DNA from: VBDM01 sp035651815
Lineage (GTDB): Bacteria; Pseudomonadota; Gammaproteobacteria; Burkholderiales; SG8-39
Direction of reading: 5' to 3'
DNA: 64,000 bases
NCBI GenBank assembly: GCA_035651815.1
Contig: DASRFB010000018.1
Location: 62,001 to 126,000 of the forward strand
How positions within the stretch are numbered: position 1 is the stretch's first letter; every line of letters starts with the position of its first letter. Position numbers and translations under genes: made by a program. Positions 1 through 10,528 of the stretch are shown piece by piece. The notes beneath the pieces are model-generated. The model was given only the letters and a program-made list of their open reading frames with translations, did not search any database and was not told where the DNA came from.

Positions 1-80
1 AGCAGCAGGCGGCCAAGCTGGTCGATGTCGTTCACGGCCAGCGCTTCGACGTCCAGCCGCCGCCGGGCGCCGAGGCATGA
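1..80 (+). CDS. exbB: C-terminal end of an ExbB/TolQ/MotA-type proton channel subunit (partial)
   Basis: An open frame entering from the left edge (codons in phase with position 3) gives 25 residues ending HGQRFDVQPPPGAEA and stops with TGA at 78-80. The stop overlaps the ATG of the next gene (ATGA), which is typical of translationally coupled partners. The tail itself has no diagnostic motif. The identity is inferred from the ExbD gene that follows directly, since exbB-exbD pairs energise TonB-dependent transport across the inner membrane. Too little is present to tell ExbB from TolQ. Confidence 0.55.
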   Translation, partial: QQAAKLVDVVHGQRFDVQPPPGAEA

Positions 81-493
81 AATTCGGCCGCACGCCGAAG
101 GACGATCCCGAGATCAACCTGATCCCGATGATCGACGTGCTGCTGGTCATCATCATCTTCCTGATGCTCACCACCACGTACGCGAAGTTCGCCGAGCTGC
201 AGATCAACCTGCCGAGCGCCGAGGCGCAGAAGCAGCCCGAGCGCTCGAACGAGATCAACGTCGTGATCAACGCCAGCGGCCAGTACCTCATCCAGAAGCG
301 CGCGATCGCCTTCCGGGACGTGCCGAGCCTCGCCGACGAGCTGCGGCGCGCCGGCTCCGGGATGAAGGACCCGGTCGTCGTCGTCAACGCCGACGGCAAC
401 GCGAACTACCAGTCGGTGATCCGGATCATGGACGCCGCGCGCCAGGCCGGATACGGCCAGGTCGCCTTCGCCGTCGAGCAGGCGAACCGCTAG
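77..493 (+). CDS. exbD: Biopolymer transport protein ExbD/TolR
   Basis: The 138-residue product has the usual ExbD/TolR layout: a short cytoplasmic start, one membrane helix at about residues 14-36, and a periplasmic domain. Asp20 in NLIPMIDVLLV matches the membrane Asp that carries protons in this family. With ExbB it forms the proton-driven motor that energises TonB-dependent outer-membrane transport, or the Tol system if it is TolR. Its ATG overlaps the stop of the upstream gene by 3 nt. A tonB gene is present in the window at 30021, but not in this operon. Length is normal. The ExbD versus TolR choice rests on context and is moderately sure. Confidence 0.9.
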   Translation: MKFGRTPKDDPEINLIPMIDVLLVIIIFLMLTTTYAKFAELQINLPSAEAQKQPERSNEINVVINASGQYLIQKRAIAFRDVPSLADELRRAGSGMKDPVVVVNADGNANYQSVIRIMDAARQAGYGQVAFAVEQANR

Positions 494-513
494 CGGGCGC
501 GGCCTTCGCGCCG

Positions 514-1491
514 ATGAGCTTCGCCGAGCGCCACTGGTACCGCGTCAGCGCCGTATCGCTCCTGCTGTTCCCGCTGAGCCTCGTGTTCCGCGCCGCCGTG
601 GCGCTGCGGCGCGCGCTGTACCGCGCCCGGATCCTCACGACCGAGCGCGTGGGCGTGCCGGTGATCGTGGTCGGCAATCTCACCGCGGGCGGCACGGGCA
701 AGACGCCTCTGGTGCTCGGCCTGGTCGGCGAGTTGCGCCGCCGCGGTCGGAGCCCCGGTATCGTGTCGCGCGGCTACGGCGCCGCGGGCAGCGCGCCGCG
801 CGCGGTACGGCCGGGCGACGATCCGGCCGTCGCGGGCGACGAGCCTGTGCTGCTCGCCGAGCGCTCGGGCGCGCCGGTGTGGATCGGCGCCGACCGCCCG
901 GCCGCGGCGCGCGCCCTGCTCGCCGCGCATCCGGCGTGCGACGTGATCGTCTGCGACGACGGGCTGCAGCACTACCGCCTGGGGCGCGATTTCGAGATCG
1001 CGGTGCAGGACGAGCGCGGCTTCGGCAACGGCTTCCTGATGCCTGCCGGCCCCTTGCGCGAGCCGCGCGGGAGACGGGTCGACGCGCGCGTCGTCAACTC
1101 CGACTCCGCGCAAGCGGCGGATGCGTTCCGGATGCGCCTGGTGCCCGGCGGCCTGTACCGCGTGGTCGACGGCGCCGCGGTGAGCGTCGCGGCCCTCGCC
1201 GGGAAGCGGCTGCACGCGGTCGCGGCCATCGGCGACCCGGGACGCTTCTTTCGCACGCTCGAGGCGATCGGCCTGCACCCGACGCGGCATCCGTTCCCCG
1301 ACCATCATCGATACGCGCCGGCCGAGCTCGACTTCGCCGACTGCGACTACGTCCTGATGACCGAGAAGGATGCGGTAAAATGCCGGCGCTTCGGCCGAAG
1401 CGACCTCATCGCTCTACGCGTCGACGCGGCCCTCGAGCCGGCCTTGGCCGATCTCATCATCGACAGGATCCATGGACGCGCGCCTGCTTGA
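514..1491 (+). CDS. lpxK: Tetraacyldisaccharide 4'-kinase
   Basis: This enzyme phosphorylates the 4' position of tetraacyldisaccharide 1-phosphate to make lipid IVA, the sixth step of lipid A synthesis at the inner membrane. The 325-residue product has an N-terminal hydrophobic helix (about 14-31) followed by the family P-loop, GGTGKT at residues 59-64, and a typical FPDHH motif late in the protein. The ATG at 514 was chosen because translation from it begins just before the membrane anchor. The open frame extends upstream, but only antiparallel to exbD in another phase. It lies 20 nt after exbD and overlaps the next gene by 20 nt, so it is part of one operon. The kdsB gene nearby also serves LPS core assembly. 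Confidence 0.95.
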   Translation: MSFAERHWYRVSAVSLLLFPLSLVFRAAVALRRALYRARILTTERVGVPVIVVGNLTAGGTGKTPLVLGLVGELRRRGRSPGIVSRGYGAAGSAPRAVRPGDDPAVAGDEPVLLAERSGAPVWIGADRPAAARALLAAHPACDVIVCDDGLQHYRLGRDFEIAVQDERGFGNGFLMPAGPLREPRGRRVDARVVNSDSAQAADAFRMRLVPGGLYRVVDGAAVSVAALAGKRLHAVAAIGDPGRFFRTLEAIGLHPTRHPFPDHHRYAPAELDFADCDYVLMTEKDAVKCRRFGRSDLIALRVDAALEPALADLIIDRIHGRAPA

Positions 1492-1657
1492 CATCCTGGT
1501 CTGCCCCCTGTGCAAGGGTCCGCTGGTCCTGCGCAAGTCGCCGCACGAGCTCGTCTGCCGGGCAGACCGGCTCGGCTTTCCGATCCGCGACGGCATTCCC
1601 GTCATGCTCGAGCAGGAAGCGCGACGGCTGCCTCCCGAAGAAGAAGTGAGCGACTGA
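1472..1657 (+). CDS. Trm112 family small zinc-ribbon protein
   Basis: A 61-residue protein beginning MDARLLDILVCPLCKGPL, the hallmark start of the bacterial Trm112/YcaR family. It has one clear CxxC pair (C10, C13) and a third Cys near residue 29. The second zinc-ligand pair is incomplete, which is common in bacterial members. In eukaryotes Trm112 activates methyltransferases; the role of the bacterial protein is not settled. It begins inside the 3' end of lpxK (20-nt overlap) and precedes kdsB, the usual position in proteobacterial LPS operons. Identification is firm, function is not. Confidence 0.9.
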   Translation: MDARLLDILVCPLCKGPLVLRKSPHELVCRADRLGFPIRDGIPVMLEQEARRLPPEEEVSD

Positions 1658-1688
1658 GGCGCCGCGCTGCGGCGGCGCCGGAACGCTG

Positions 1689-2462
1689 ATGGCATTCACG
1701 GTCGTCATCCCGGCCCGCCTGCACTCCACGCGCCTTCCCGGGAAGGTCCTCGCGCCGATCGCGGGCAAGCCGATGGTGGTGCGCGTCGCCGAGCGCGCGC
1801 GAGAGAGCGGCGCGCGGCGCGTCCTCGTCGCGACCGACCACGCGGACGTGGCGCGCGCGGTCGAGCAGCACGGCTTCGAAGCGCTGATGACCGCCGACAC
1901 GCACGCCACCGGCACCGACCGCATCGCCGAGGCGGTCGAGCGCCTCGGCCTGCCCGCCGAGGAGATCGTCGTGAACGTGCAGGGCGACGAGCCGCTCGTC
2001 GAGCCGGGACTGGTGCGCGCGGTCGCCGAGCTGCTGGCCGCGACGCGCGAAGCGGCGATCGCCACCGCCTGCCATCCCATCCGCGACGCGGGCGAGCTGT
2101 TCAATCCCAACGTGGTGAAGGTGGTGCTCGACCACGCCGGTTTCGCGCGCTACTTCACTCGCGCCCCGGTGCCGTGGGCGCGGGACGCCTTCGCCGCCTC
2201 GACCGCGCGGATTCCCGAAGGCTTGCCTTGCCATCGACACATCGGCGTGTACGCGTACCGAGTCCAGTTCCTGCGCGTCTACCCGAAGCTCGCCCAGTCG
2301 CCGCTCGAGCGCTTCGAGGCGCTCGAGCAGCTGCGCGCGCTGTGGCACGGCTACGCGATCGCGGTCGCGCTGCGACACGACGCGCCGCTGCCCGGCGTCG
2401 ACACCGCCGAGGACCTGGAACGAATCCGCGCCGCGTTTGACCAAGTCGATCATAAACGGTAG
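1689..2462 (+). CDS. kdsB: 3-deoxy-manno-octulosonate cytidylyltransferase (CMP-KDO synthetase)
   Basis: KdsB activates KDO with CTP to give CMP-KDO, the donor for the inner core of LPS, in the cytoplasm. The 257-residue protein has the N-terminal nucleotide-binding signature PARLHSTRLPGK (residues 8-19) and the conserved VNVQGDEPLV segment near residue 98. Length is typical. It lies 31 nt after the Trm112 gene and 38 nt before adk, all on one strand, so co-transcription with lpxK is likely. The product is a soluble alpha/beta glycosyl-nucleotide transferase fold. Confidence 0.96.
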   Translation: MAFTVVIPARLHSTRLPGKVLAPIAGKPMVVRVAERARESGARRVLVATDHADVARAVEQHGFEALMTADTHATGTDRIAEAVERLGLPAEEIVVNVQGDEPLVEPGLVRAVAELLAATREAAIATACHPIRDAGELFNPNVVKVVLDHAGFARYFTRAPVPWARDAFAASTARIPEGLPCHRHIGVYAYRVQFLRVYPKLAQSPLERFEALEQLRALWHGYAIAVALRHDAPLPGVDTAEDLERIRAAFDQVDHKR

Positions 2463-2500
2463 CTTGTACGGCCCCGCCCGCCCGTGACCCCGGACACGCC

Positions 2501-3154
2501 ATGAGACTCATGCTCCTCGGACCGCCAGGCGCGGGGAAGGGCACGCAGGCCGAGTTCATCAAGCGCCGCTTCGGCATCCCGCAGATCGCCACGGGCGAGA
2601 TGCTGCGCGCGGCGGCCAAGGCGGGAACCCCGCTCGGTCTCGCGGCGAAGAAGGTGATGGAGAGCGGCAATCTCGTTTCCGACGACATCATCGTCGGCCT
2701 GGTGAAGGAGAAGCTCGGCCAGCCGGATTGCCGCAAAGGCTGCCTGTTCGACGGCTTCCCGCGCACCATCCCCCAGGCCGAGGCGATGCGCAGCTCGGGC
2801 ATCGATCTCGATTACGTGCTCGAGATCGAGGTCGGCGAGGACGATCTGCTCGAGCGCCTGAGCGGCCGGCGGGTGCACCCGGCGTCGGGGCGCAACTACC
2901 ACGTGAAATTCAATCCGCCCAAGGTGCCGGGAAAGGACGACGTCACCGGCGAGCCGCTCGTCCAGCGCGAGGACGACCGCGAGGAGACCGTCCGGAACCG
3001 GATCGAGGTCTACAAGAAGCAGACGCGGCCGCTGGTCGAGTACTACTCGAAATGGGCCGCGCAGGGCGATCCGTGCGCGCCGCGGTACGTGAAGGTCTCG
3101 GGCGTCGGGCCGGTCGAGCAGATCCGCGACCGCATCTTCGCCGCGCTGAAGTAA
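2501..3154 (+). CDS. adk: Adenylate kinase
   Basis: Adk interconverts ATP + AMP and 2 ADP in the cytoplasm. The P-loop GPPGAGKGTQ lies at residues 7-16. The family signature FDGFPRT is around residue 84, and a long LID segment beginning GRRVHPASGRNYHVKF follows near residue 123. The LID has no Cys quartet, so it is the non-zinc long form found in proteobacteria. At 217 residues it is full length. Adk is the usual neighbour of kdsB in betaproteobacteria. It is followed 18 nt later by the PPi-phosphofructokinase gene, so nucleotide balance and pyrophosphate use are encoded side by side. Confidence 0.97.
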   Translation: MRLMLLGPPGAGKGTQAEFIKRRFGIPQIATGEMLRAAAKAGTPLGLAAKKVMESGNLVSDDIIVGLVKEKLGQPDCRKGCLFDGFPRTIPQAEAMRSSGIDLDYVLEIEVGEDDLLERLSGRRVHPASGRNYHVKFNPPKVPGKDDVTGEPLVQREDDREETVRNRIEVYKKQTRPLVEYYSKWAAQGDPCAPRYVKVSGVGPVEQIRDRIFAALK

Positions 3155-3172
3155 TCCATTGTCTCCGTGCCC

Positions 3173-4432
3173 ATGAAACCGAAAAACGCCTTCTACGCCC
3201 AGTCGGGCGGCGTGACCGCCGTCATCAACGCGAGCGCCGCCGGAGTCATCGAGACCGCGCGCAAGTACAAGAACAGGATCGGCAGGATCTACGCCGGCCG
3301 CGACGGCATCATCGGCGCGCTGACCGAGGACCTGATCGACACGAGCAAGGAGTCCGCCTCCGCGATCGCGCGCCTGAAGTCGACGCCGGGCGGCGCGTTC
3401 GGCTCGTGCCGCTACAAGCTGAAGGGCTTCGAGGAGAACCGCGCGCAGTACGAGCGGCTGATCGAGGTCTTCCGCGCGCACGACATCGGCTACTTCTTCT
3501 ACAACGGCGGCAACGACTCGGCCGACACGACGCTCAAGATGTCGCAGATCGGCGAGAGGCTGGGCTATCCGCTGGTCTGCGTCGGCATCCCGAAGACCGT
3601 GGACAACGACCTCGCCGTGACCGACACCTGTCCCGGGTTCGGCTCGGTGGCGAAATACGTCGCGACCTCGATCCGCGAGGCGGGATTCGACGTGGCGTCG
3701 ATGGCGCGCACGTCGACCAAGATCTTCGTCATGGAGGTGATGGGACGGCATGCGGGCTGGATCACGGCGGCGTGCGGCCTCGCGGCCGAGCGCGACGGCG
3801 ACGCGCCGCAGGTGCTGCTCTTCCCCGAGATCGAGTTCGACGAGGAGAAGTTCGTCGCGCGGGTGAAGCAGGTGGTCGAGCGCGACGGCTGGTGCGCGAT
3901 CTGCGTCTCCGAGGGGCTGCGCACCCGGGACGGGAAGTTCGTCTCGGAGACGGGGCTTAAGGACGCGTTCGGGCATTCCCAGCTCGGCGGCGCCGGCGAG
4001 GTCATCGCGAAGCTCGTGCAGAGCCGGCTCGGGCACAAGTACCACTGGGCGCTCGCCGACTACTTGCAGCGCGCCGCGCGCCACATCGCCTCGAAGGTGG
4101 ACTTCGAGCAGTCGTACCGGGTCGGCGCCGAGGCGGTGAAGCTGGCGGTCTCCGGCCGCAACGCCGTCATGCCCGTGATCGAGCGCATCTCGAGCAAGCC
4201 GTACAAGTGGCGCATCGCGGTCGCCGCGCTCGCCGACGTCGCGAACAAGGAGAAGATGATGCCGCGCGACTACATCACCCCGGACGGCTTCCACATCACG
4301 CAGAAATGCCGCACCTACCTGTCGCCCCTGATTCAAGGCGAGGTGCCGCCGCCGTTCCGCAACGGCCTGCCCGACTACGTCAAGCTCAAGAACGTGCTCG
4401 CGCCGAAGAAGCTGCCGGCGTTCAAAGTTTGA
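3173..4432 (+). CDS. pfp: Pyrophosphate-dependent 6-phosphofructokinase
   Basis: The enzyme reversibly converts fructose 6-phosphate and fructose 1,6-bisphosphate using PPi/Pi in place of ATP/ADP. Seen: the phosphofructokinase fold with GGNDSADTT (G112-D115 at its start), PKTVDND with Lys141, and MEVMGRHAGW. Known: Asp after GG(N/D) and Lys in the PKTxDND motif mark PPi-type enzymes, where ATP-type enzymes have Gly at both places. I start at ATG 3173; a GTG at 3167 would add two residues. At about 419 residues it fits the shorter PPi-PFK class. The H+-PPase gene follows 102 nt downstream, which suggests a PPi-based energy economy. The donor call is strong but rests on motif residues. Confidence 0.92.
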   Translation: MKPKNAFYAQSGGVTAVINASAAGVIETARKYKNRIGRIYAGRDGIIGALTEDLIDTSKESASAIARLKSTPGGAFGSCRYKLKGFEENRAQYERLIEVFRAHDIGYFFYNGGNDSADTTLKMSQIGERLGYPLVCVGIPKTVDNDLAVTDTCPGFGSVAKYVATSIREAGFDVASMARTSTKIFVMEVMGRHAGWITAACGLAAERDGDAPQVLLFPEIEFDEEKFVARVKQVVERDGWCAICVSEGLRTRDGKFVSETGLKDAFGHSQLGGAGEVIAKLVQSRLGHKYHWALADYLQRAARHIASKVDFEQSYRVGAEAVKLAVSGRNAVMPVIERISSKPYKWRIAVAALADVANKEKMMPRDYITPDGFHITQKCRTYLSPLIQGEVPPPFRNGLPDYVKLKNVLAPKKLPAFKV

Positions 4433-4441
4433 TCCGGGCGG

Positions 4442-4471
4442 TTCAAAAGCGCTTCGCGCTGCTGCTATAAT
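4442..4471 (+). promoter_or_regulatory. Candidate sigma-70 promoter for hppA
   Basis: A perfect -10 hexamer TATAAT lies at 4466-4471, with TTCAAA at 4442-4447 (4 of 6 matches to TTGACA) at 18-nt spacing. It stands in the 102-nt gap between pfp and hppA, about 60 nt before the hppA ATG. The Shine-Dalgarno GAGGAGAAAG lies just before that ATG. This suggests hppA can be transcribed on its own. The -35 is weak. Confidence 0.45.
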
Positions 4472-4534
4472 CCGCCGCTTAAAAATGACCACCAAACGGC
4501 GCCCGCAACGGGCCGCCCATCGAGGAGAAAGTCC

Positions 4535-6599
<2,065 letters not shown>

Positions 6600-6610
<11 letters not shown>

Positions 6611-7151
6611 GCCGGTCGCGCAGGCGCGCGAGCTCCCGGTACCAGGGCAGCAGCAGCTTCGGATTCGCGGCGGGGTTCGCCCCGCTCGGGTTCGGCGTGA
6701 CGAACACCACCGTGTCGCCGATGCGCTCGGGCTGCAGCCCGGGCGCGATCTTGCGCTTCACGCCCTCGGCGAACTCCAGGTACTTCTGGTACGCGCTCGT
6801 GCCCTGGAACCAGGCGATCTTCGGGCGGTAGCGCTCGAGCTTGCGCTTGAGGATCGCGGCGCCTTTGCGATAGTCGGCGTCGCTCAGCTCGTCGGCTCGG
6901 TCGGTCGCGCGCTTCACCAGGTCGGTGAAACCGATCTTGTATTCGCGCAGGAGCTTCATGACCGCGGACCTTCCGGGCACCAGCGGCTCGGGGACGAGCC
7001 CCGCCGCGTTGAAAGTCGGCCAGAAGCGGTTTCCCGGCCGCGCGAAGTTGAATCCGTGGATCGCGGTGTAGACCGACGGGTTGATGCCGATCGAGACGAC
7101 GTCCAGACCGGGGGCGAGGCGGTCGGGCAGGCTACGCGGCTTCGAGGGCAC
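6600..7151 (-). CDS. mug: Mug/TDG-type mismatch uracil/thymine DNA glycosylase
   Basis: The 183-residue product fits the single-domain Mug/TDG family, which removes U or T opposite G to start base excision repair. Seen: the N-terminal active-site motif SIGINPS (residues 21-27), then FARPGNRFWP shortly after, and the C-terminal VTPNPSG motif near residue 153. Asn in GINP is the water-activating residue in this family. The last residue of the first motif is Ser rather than the usual Gly, a mild variation. It overlaps miaA by 20 nt on the same strand and converges on hppA with an 11-nt overlap. It therefore likely ends the mutL-miaA transcript, a repair-themed context. Confidence 0.88.
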
Positions 7152-8064
7152 GGTTGACGAAGTTCAGGATCCGGTCCTCCAGACCGGGATCGAGGCTGTC
7201 GAAGACCTCCACGCCGGGCATGGACCTGAGCCAGGTCAGCTGGCGCTTCGCGAGCTGCCGGGTCGCGAAGATCCCGCGATCGCGCAGCCCGGCCTGCGTC
7301 AGCTCTCCTTCGAGAAACTGCCAGGCCTGCCGATAGCCGACGCAGCGCATCGACGGCAGCGTCGGCGTCAGGCGGTAGCTCCGGCGCAGCGCGCGCAGCT
7401 CGTCGACCAGTCCGTTCGCCAGGATGGCGTCGAAGCGCGTCTCGATTCGCCGGTGCAGCTCGCCGCGATCGCGGGGCACGAGGCCCAGAGCGATGGACCG
7501 GAAAGGCGGCGAGGTGCTCGGCTTTCCGATGAGCTCGGACATCGGCCGCCCCGTCACCCGGTGGATCTCCAGCGCGCGCTGGATGCGCTGCGCATCGTTC
7601 GGCGCCAGGCGCGCGGCGGTCGCGGCGTCGACCTTCGCGAGCTCCGCGTGCATCGCCGGCCAGCCGCGCCCGGCGGCTTCCGCGTCGATGCGCGCGCGCA
7701 CCGACGTGTCCGACGACGGCAGCTCGGAGAGACCCTCGAGCAGCGCCTTGAAGTACAGCATGGTGCCGCCGACCAGCACCGGGATGCGCCCGCGGGCCGA
7801 GATGGTTTCCACGAGCCCGAGCGCGTCCGCGCGGAACGCGGCGGCAGAATACGATTGAGTCGGGTCAATGATATCGATGAGATGGTGCGGAACGCGCGCG
7901 CGCTCGTCGGCGCCCGGCTTCGCGGTGCCCACGTCCATGCCGCGGTAGACCTGCGCCGAGTCGACGCTCACGATCTCGACCGGCAGCCGCGCCGCGAGCT
8001 CCAGGGCGAGCGTCGACTTGCCGGACGCCGTCGGACCCAGGATCAGGATCGCCGTCCGCTCCAT
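7132..8064 (-). CDS. miaA: tRNA dimethylallyltransferase
   Basis: MiaA adds the dimethylallyl group to N6 of A37 in tRNAs that read codons starting with U. The 310-residue protein has the P-loop ILGPTASGKST at residues 7-17, followed by VSVDSAQVYRGMDVGTAKP, the characteristic substrate-binding stretch. PHHLIDI near residue 60 and MRCVGYRQ near residue 240 are also family signatures. It lies 16 nt after mutL on the minus strand, as in the widely conserved tsaE-amiB-mutL-miaA cluster. Hfq, its frequent next neighbour, is absent here; the mug-like gene takes that place. Confidence 0.97.
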   Translation of the reverse strand: MERTAILILGPTASGKSTLALELAARLPVEIVSVDSAQVYRGMDVGTAKPGADERARVPHHLIDIIDPTQSYSAAAFRADALGLVETISARGRIPVLVGGTMLYFKALLEGLSELPSSDTSVRARIDAEAAGRGWPAMHAELAKVDAATAARLAPNDAQRIQRALEIHRVTGRPMSELIGKPSTSPPFRSIALGLVPRDRGELHRRIETRFDAILANGLVDELRALRRSYRLTPTLPSMRCVGYRQAWQFLEGELTQAGLRDRGIFATRQLAKRQLTWLRSMPGVEVFDSLDPGLEDRILNFVNRALEAA

Positions 8065-8080
8065 GGCGCCTTTGCGCCGC

Positions 8081-9823
8081 TCAGCGGCCGCGCAGGAACA
8101 GCTTGTCCAGGTCGGCGAGGCTCATCTGGTACCACGTCGGGCGCCCGTGGTTGCACTGGCCCGAGCGCTCGGTCGCTTCCATCTCGCGCAGGAGCGCGTT
8201 CATCTCCGGGACGGTGAGCGCGCGGTTCGCGCGCACGGCGCCGTGACACGCCATGGTGGCGAGGAGCTCGTTCTGGCGCTCGGTGAGCACGCGGCTCGCG
8301 CCGTACTCGCGGATGTCGCGCAGGACGGCGCGCGCGAGCTCGGCCGCGTTCGCGGGCGCGAGCAGCGAGGGCAGGGCGCGCACGGCGAGCGCGGTCGGCG
8401 AGATCGGCGCGATGTCGAAGCCGAGCTTGTGCAGCGTCTCGGCGTGCTCCTCGGCGGTCGCCACGTCGAGCGCGTCGGCGGCGAACGTGACCGGGACGAG
8501 CAGCTTCTGCGTCGACACCTGGCTCGTGTCGAGGCTCGCCTTCAGCTTCTCGTAGACGATGCGCTCGTGCGCGGCGTGCATGTCGACCAGGACGAGGCCC
8601 TCGCCGTTCTGCGCCAGGATGTAGACGCCGTGCAGCTGCGCCAGCGCGTAGCCGAGCGGCGCCGCGGCGTCGTCCTGTCTCGGTCCTTCGGCCGGAGAGG
8701 GTTCGCGCGCGGCGGCGAGCATCGCGCCGTACGCCGCCGGGGCTTGAGCGAGCCCGAGCGCCGCCTGCGCGGGACGGGGACGCACGGCATACCCCGACAG
8801 CGCGACCGGCGCAGCCGCGGGCGTCGGCGCCGCCGCCGCCGTGGCGGCGAGCGCCTTCACCGCGGCGTGGAACACGAACTGGTGCACCGCTCGCGAATCG
8901 CGGAACCGCACCTCGGTCTTCGCGGGATGCACGTTGACGTCGACGGCGCGCGGGTCGATCTCGATGAAGACGGCGTACGCCGGGTGCCGGTCGCCGTGCA
9001 GGACGTCGCGGTACGCGTCGCGCAGCGCGTGCGCGAGCACCTTGTCGCGCACGAAGCGGCCGTTGACGAACGTGAATTGCGCGTCGCGCGACCCGCGCGC
9101 GGCATCGGGCGAGCCGGCGTAGCCGAGCACCGAGAGGCCGCCGCCGGTCTCGGCGAGCGGACGCATCGACGCCGCGAACTCGCCGCCGAGCACCGCACCG
9201 ACCCGCGCGCTCAGCTCCGCGGGCGTCATGCGCGCGACGACCCGCTCGTTGTGGCGGAGCGTGAACGCGACCTCGGGGCGGGACAGCGCGGCGCGCCGGA
9301 ACACGTCCTGGCAGTGCGCGAGCTCGGTCGCGTCGGAGCGCAGGAACTTGCGGCGCGCGGGCGTGTTGAAGTACATGTCGTCGACCTCCACGGTCGTCCC
9401 GCGCGCGTGTGCCGCCGGCCGCGCCGGCTGCGAGGCGCCGCCCTCGGCCGATAGCGCGAAGGCGCTCGCGGCGCCGTCGCTGCGGCTGGTGAGCGTCACG
9501 CGCGCGACCGACGCGATGCTGGCGAGCGCCTCGCCGCGGAAGCCGAGCGAGCGCACGGCCTCGAGATCCTGGAGCGACGCGATCTTGCTCGTCGCGTGGC
9601 GCGCGAAGGCGAGGGGCAGGTCGGACGCGTCGATGCCGCAGCCGTCGTCGGTCACCCGCACGCGCTTGATCCCGCCTTCGACGAGCGCCACCGAAACATC
9701 GCCCGCCCCGGCGTCGAGGCTGTTCTCGAGCAGCTCCTTCAGGACCGATGCAGGGCGCTCGACGACTTCGCCGGCCGCGATCTGGCTGACGAGGACATCG
9801 GGCAGGGGTCGGATGTGGGGCAT
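8081..9823 (-). CDS. mutL: DNA mismatch repair protein MutL
   Basis: MutL couples mismatch recognition by MutS to strand incision. The N-terminal GHKL ATPase shows QIAAGEVVERP, ELLENSLDAG and GFRGEALASI. A low-complexity linker follows at about residues 335-390, then the C-terminal dimerisation domain. That domain carries DMHAAHERIVYE from Asp414, matching the DQHA(X)2E(X)4E metal site of MutL endonucleases, plus CNHGRP near the end. So this MutL probably nicks DNA itself, unlike E. coli MutL. I chose ATG 9823 (MPHIRPLPDVL). An in-frame ATG at 9847 overlaps a TATAAT box and would not be transcribed from it. Length is 580 residues. Confidence 0.96.
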   Translation of the reverse strand: MPHIRPLPDVLVSQIAAGEVVERPASVLKELLENSLDAGAGDVSVALVEGGIKRVRVTDDGCGIDASDLPLAFARHATSKIASLQDLEAVRSLGFRGEALASIASVARVTLTSRSDGAASAFALSAEGGASQPARPAAHARGTTVEVDDMYFNTPARRKFLRSDATELAHCQDVFRRAALSRPEVAFTLRHNERVVARMTPAELSARVGAVLGGEFAASMRPLAETGGGLSVLGYAGSPDAARGSRDAQFTFVNGRFVRDKVLAHALRDAYRDVLHGDRHPAYAVFIEIDPRAVDVNVHPAKTEVRFRDSRAVHQFVFHAAVKALAATAAAAPTPAAAPVALSGYAVRPRPAQAALGLAQAPAAYGAMLAAAREPSPAEGPRQDDAAAPLGYALAQLHGVYILAQNGEGLVLVDMHAAHERIVYEKLKASLDTSQVSTQKLLVPVTFAADALDVATAEEHAETLHKLGFDIAPISPTALAVRALPSLLAPANAAELARAVLRDIREYGASRVLTERQNELLATMACHGAVRANRALTVPEMNALLREMEATERSGQCNHGRPTWYQMSLADLDKLFLRGR

Positions 9824-9845
9824 CGGTGCAAACCGCTCGCGGGCC

Positions 9846-9851
9846 ATTATA
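9846..9851 (-). promoter_or_regulatory. -10 element for mutL
   Basis: The minus strand reads TATAAT here, 22 nt before the chosen mutL ATG, in the 51-nt gap shared with the divergent dedA gene. I see no convincing -35. The box supports the 9823 start over the in-frame ATG at 9847, which lies inside it. Confidence 0.45.
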
Positions 9852-9874
9852 GGTGATCGCGTTAGAATGCCCCG

Positions 9875-10528
9875 ATGGAAATCCTGCTCGGCGCGTGGGA
9901 CTTCGTCGTTCACCTCGACAAGCATCTCGCGGCGCTGCTGCAGCAGCACGGCGCCTGGGTCTACGTGCTGCTGTTCCTGATCATCTTCGGCGAGACCGGG
10001 CTGGTCGTCACGCCTTTCCTCCCGGGCGACTCGCTGCTGTTCGTCGCGGGGACGCTCGCGGCCACCGGAGGCATCGACGTGCACCTGCTCGCGATCGTCC
10101 TGATGCTCGCCGCCATCCTGGGCAACACGACCAACTACTCGATCGGGTACTGGCTGGGACCCAAGGTGTTCCACTGGGAGCAATCGCGCTGGTTCAACCG
10201 GCGCGCGCTCGACCGGGCGCACGCCTTCTACGAGCGGCACGGCGGGAAGACGATCGTCGTGACGCGCTTCGTTCCGATCCTGCGCACCTTCGCGCCCTTC
10301 GTCGCCGGGATCGCGCGGATGACCTACGTGCGGTTCACCGCCTACAACGTCGCCGGCGCGGTGCTGTGGGTGGGCCTGCTGCTCTACGCCGGCTACTGGT
10401 TCGGAAACGTGCCGGTGGTGCGCGACAACCTGGCGCTCGTCATGCTTCTGATCGTCGCGGTGTCGCTCGCGCCGATCGCCGTGGAATTCGTGCGGCACCG
10501 CGCGCGGCGCGCGGGCGGCAACGGCTAG
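9875..10528 (+). CDS. DedA family membrane protein
   Basis: A 217-residue inner-membrane protein of the DedA (SNARE-associated, PF09335-type) superfamily. These proteins support membrane-potential maintenance and undecaprenyl-phosphate or phospholipid flipping. Family features seen are the re-entrant segment FGETGLVVTPFLPGDSLLF (residues 35-53), an RFVPILRTFAPFVAG segment near residue 130, and three to four further hydrophobic helices to the C-terminus. It is on the plus strand, antisense to the surrounding amiC and mutL genes, and its stop overlaps the amiC stop by 3 nt. A TAGAAT hexamer at 9863-9868 sits only 6 nt before the ATG, so the mRNA may have almost no leader. Confidence 0.93.
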   Translation: MEILLGAWDFVVHLDKHLAALLQQHGAWVYVLLFLIIFGETGLVVTPFLPGDSLLFVAGTLAATGGIDVHLLAIVLMLAAILGNTTNYSIGYWLGPKVFHWEQSRWFNRRALDRAHAFYERHGGKTIVVTRFVPILRTFAPFVAGIARMTYVRFTAYNVAGAVLWVGLLLYAGYWFGNVPVVRDNLALVMLLIVAVSLAPIAVEFVRHRARRAGGNG

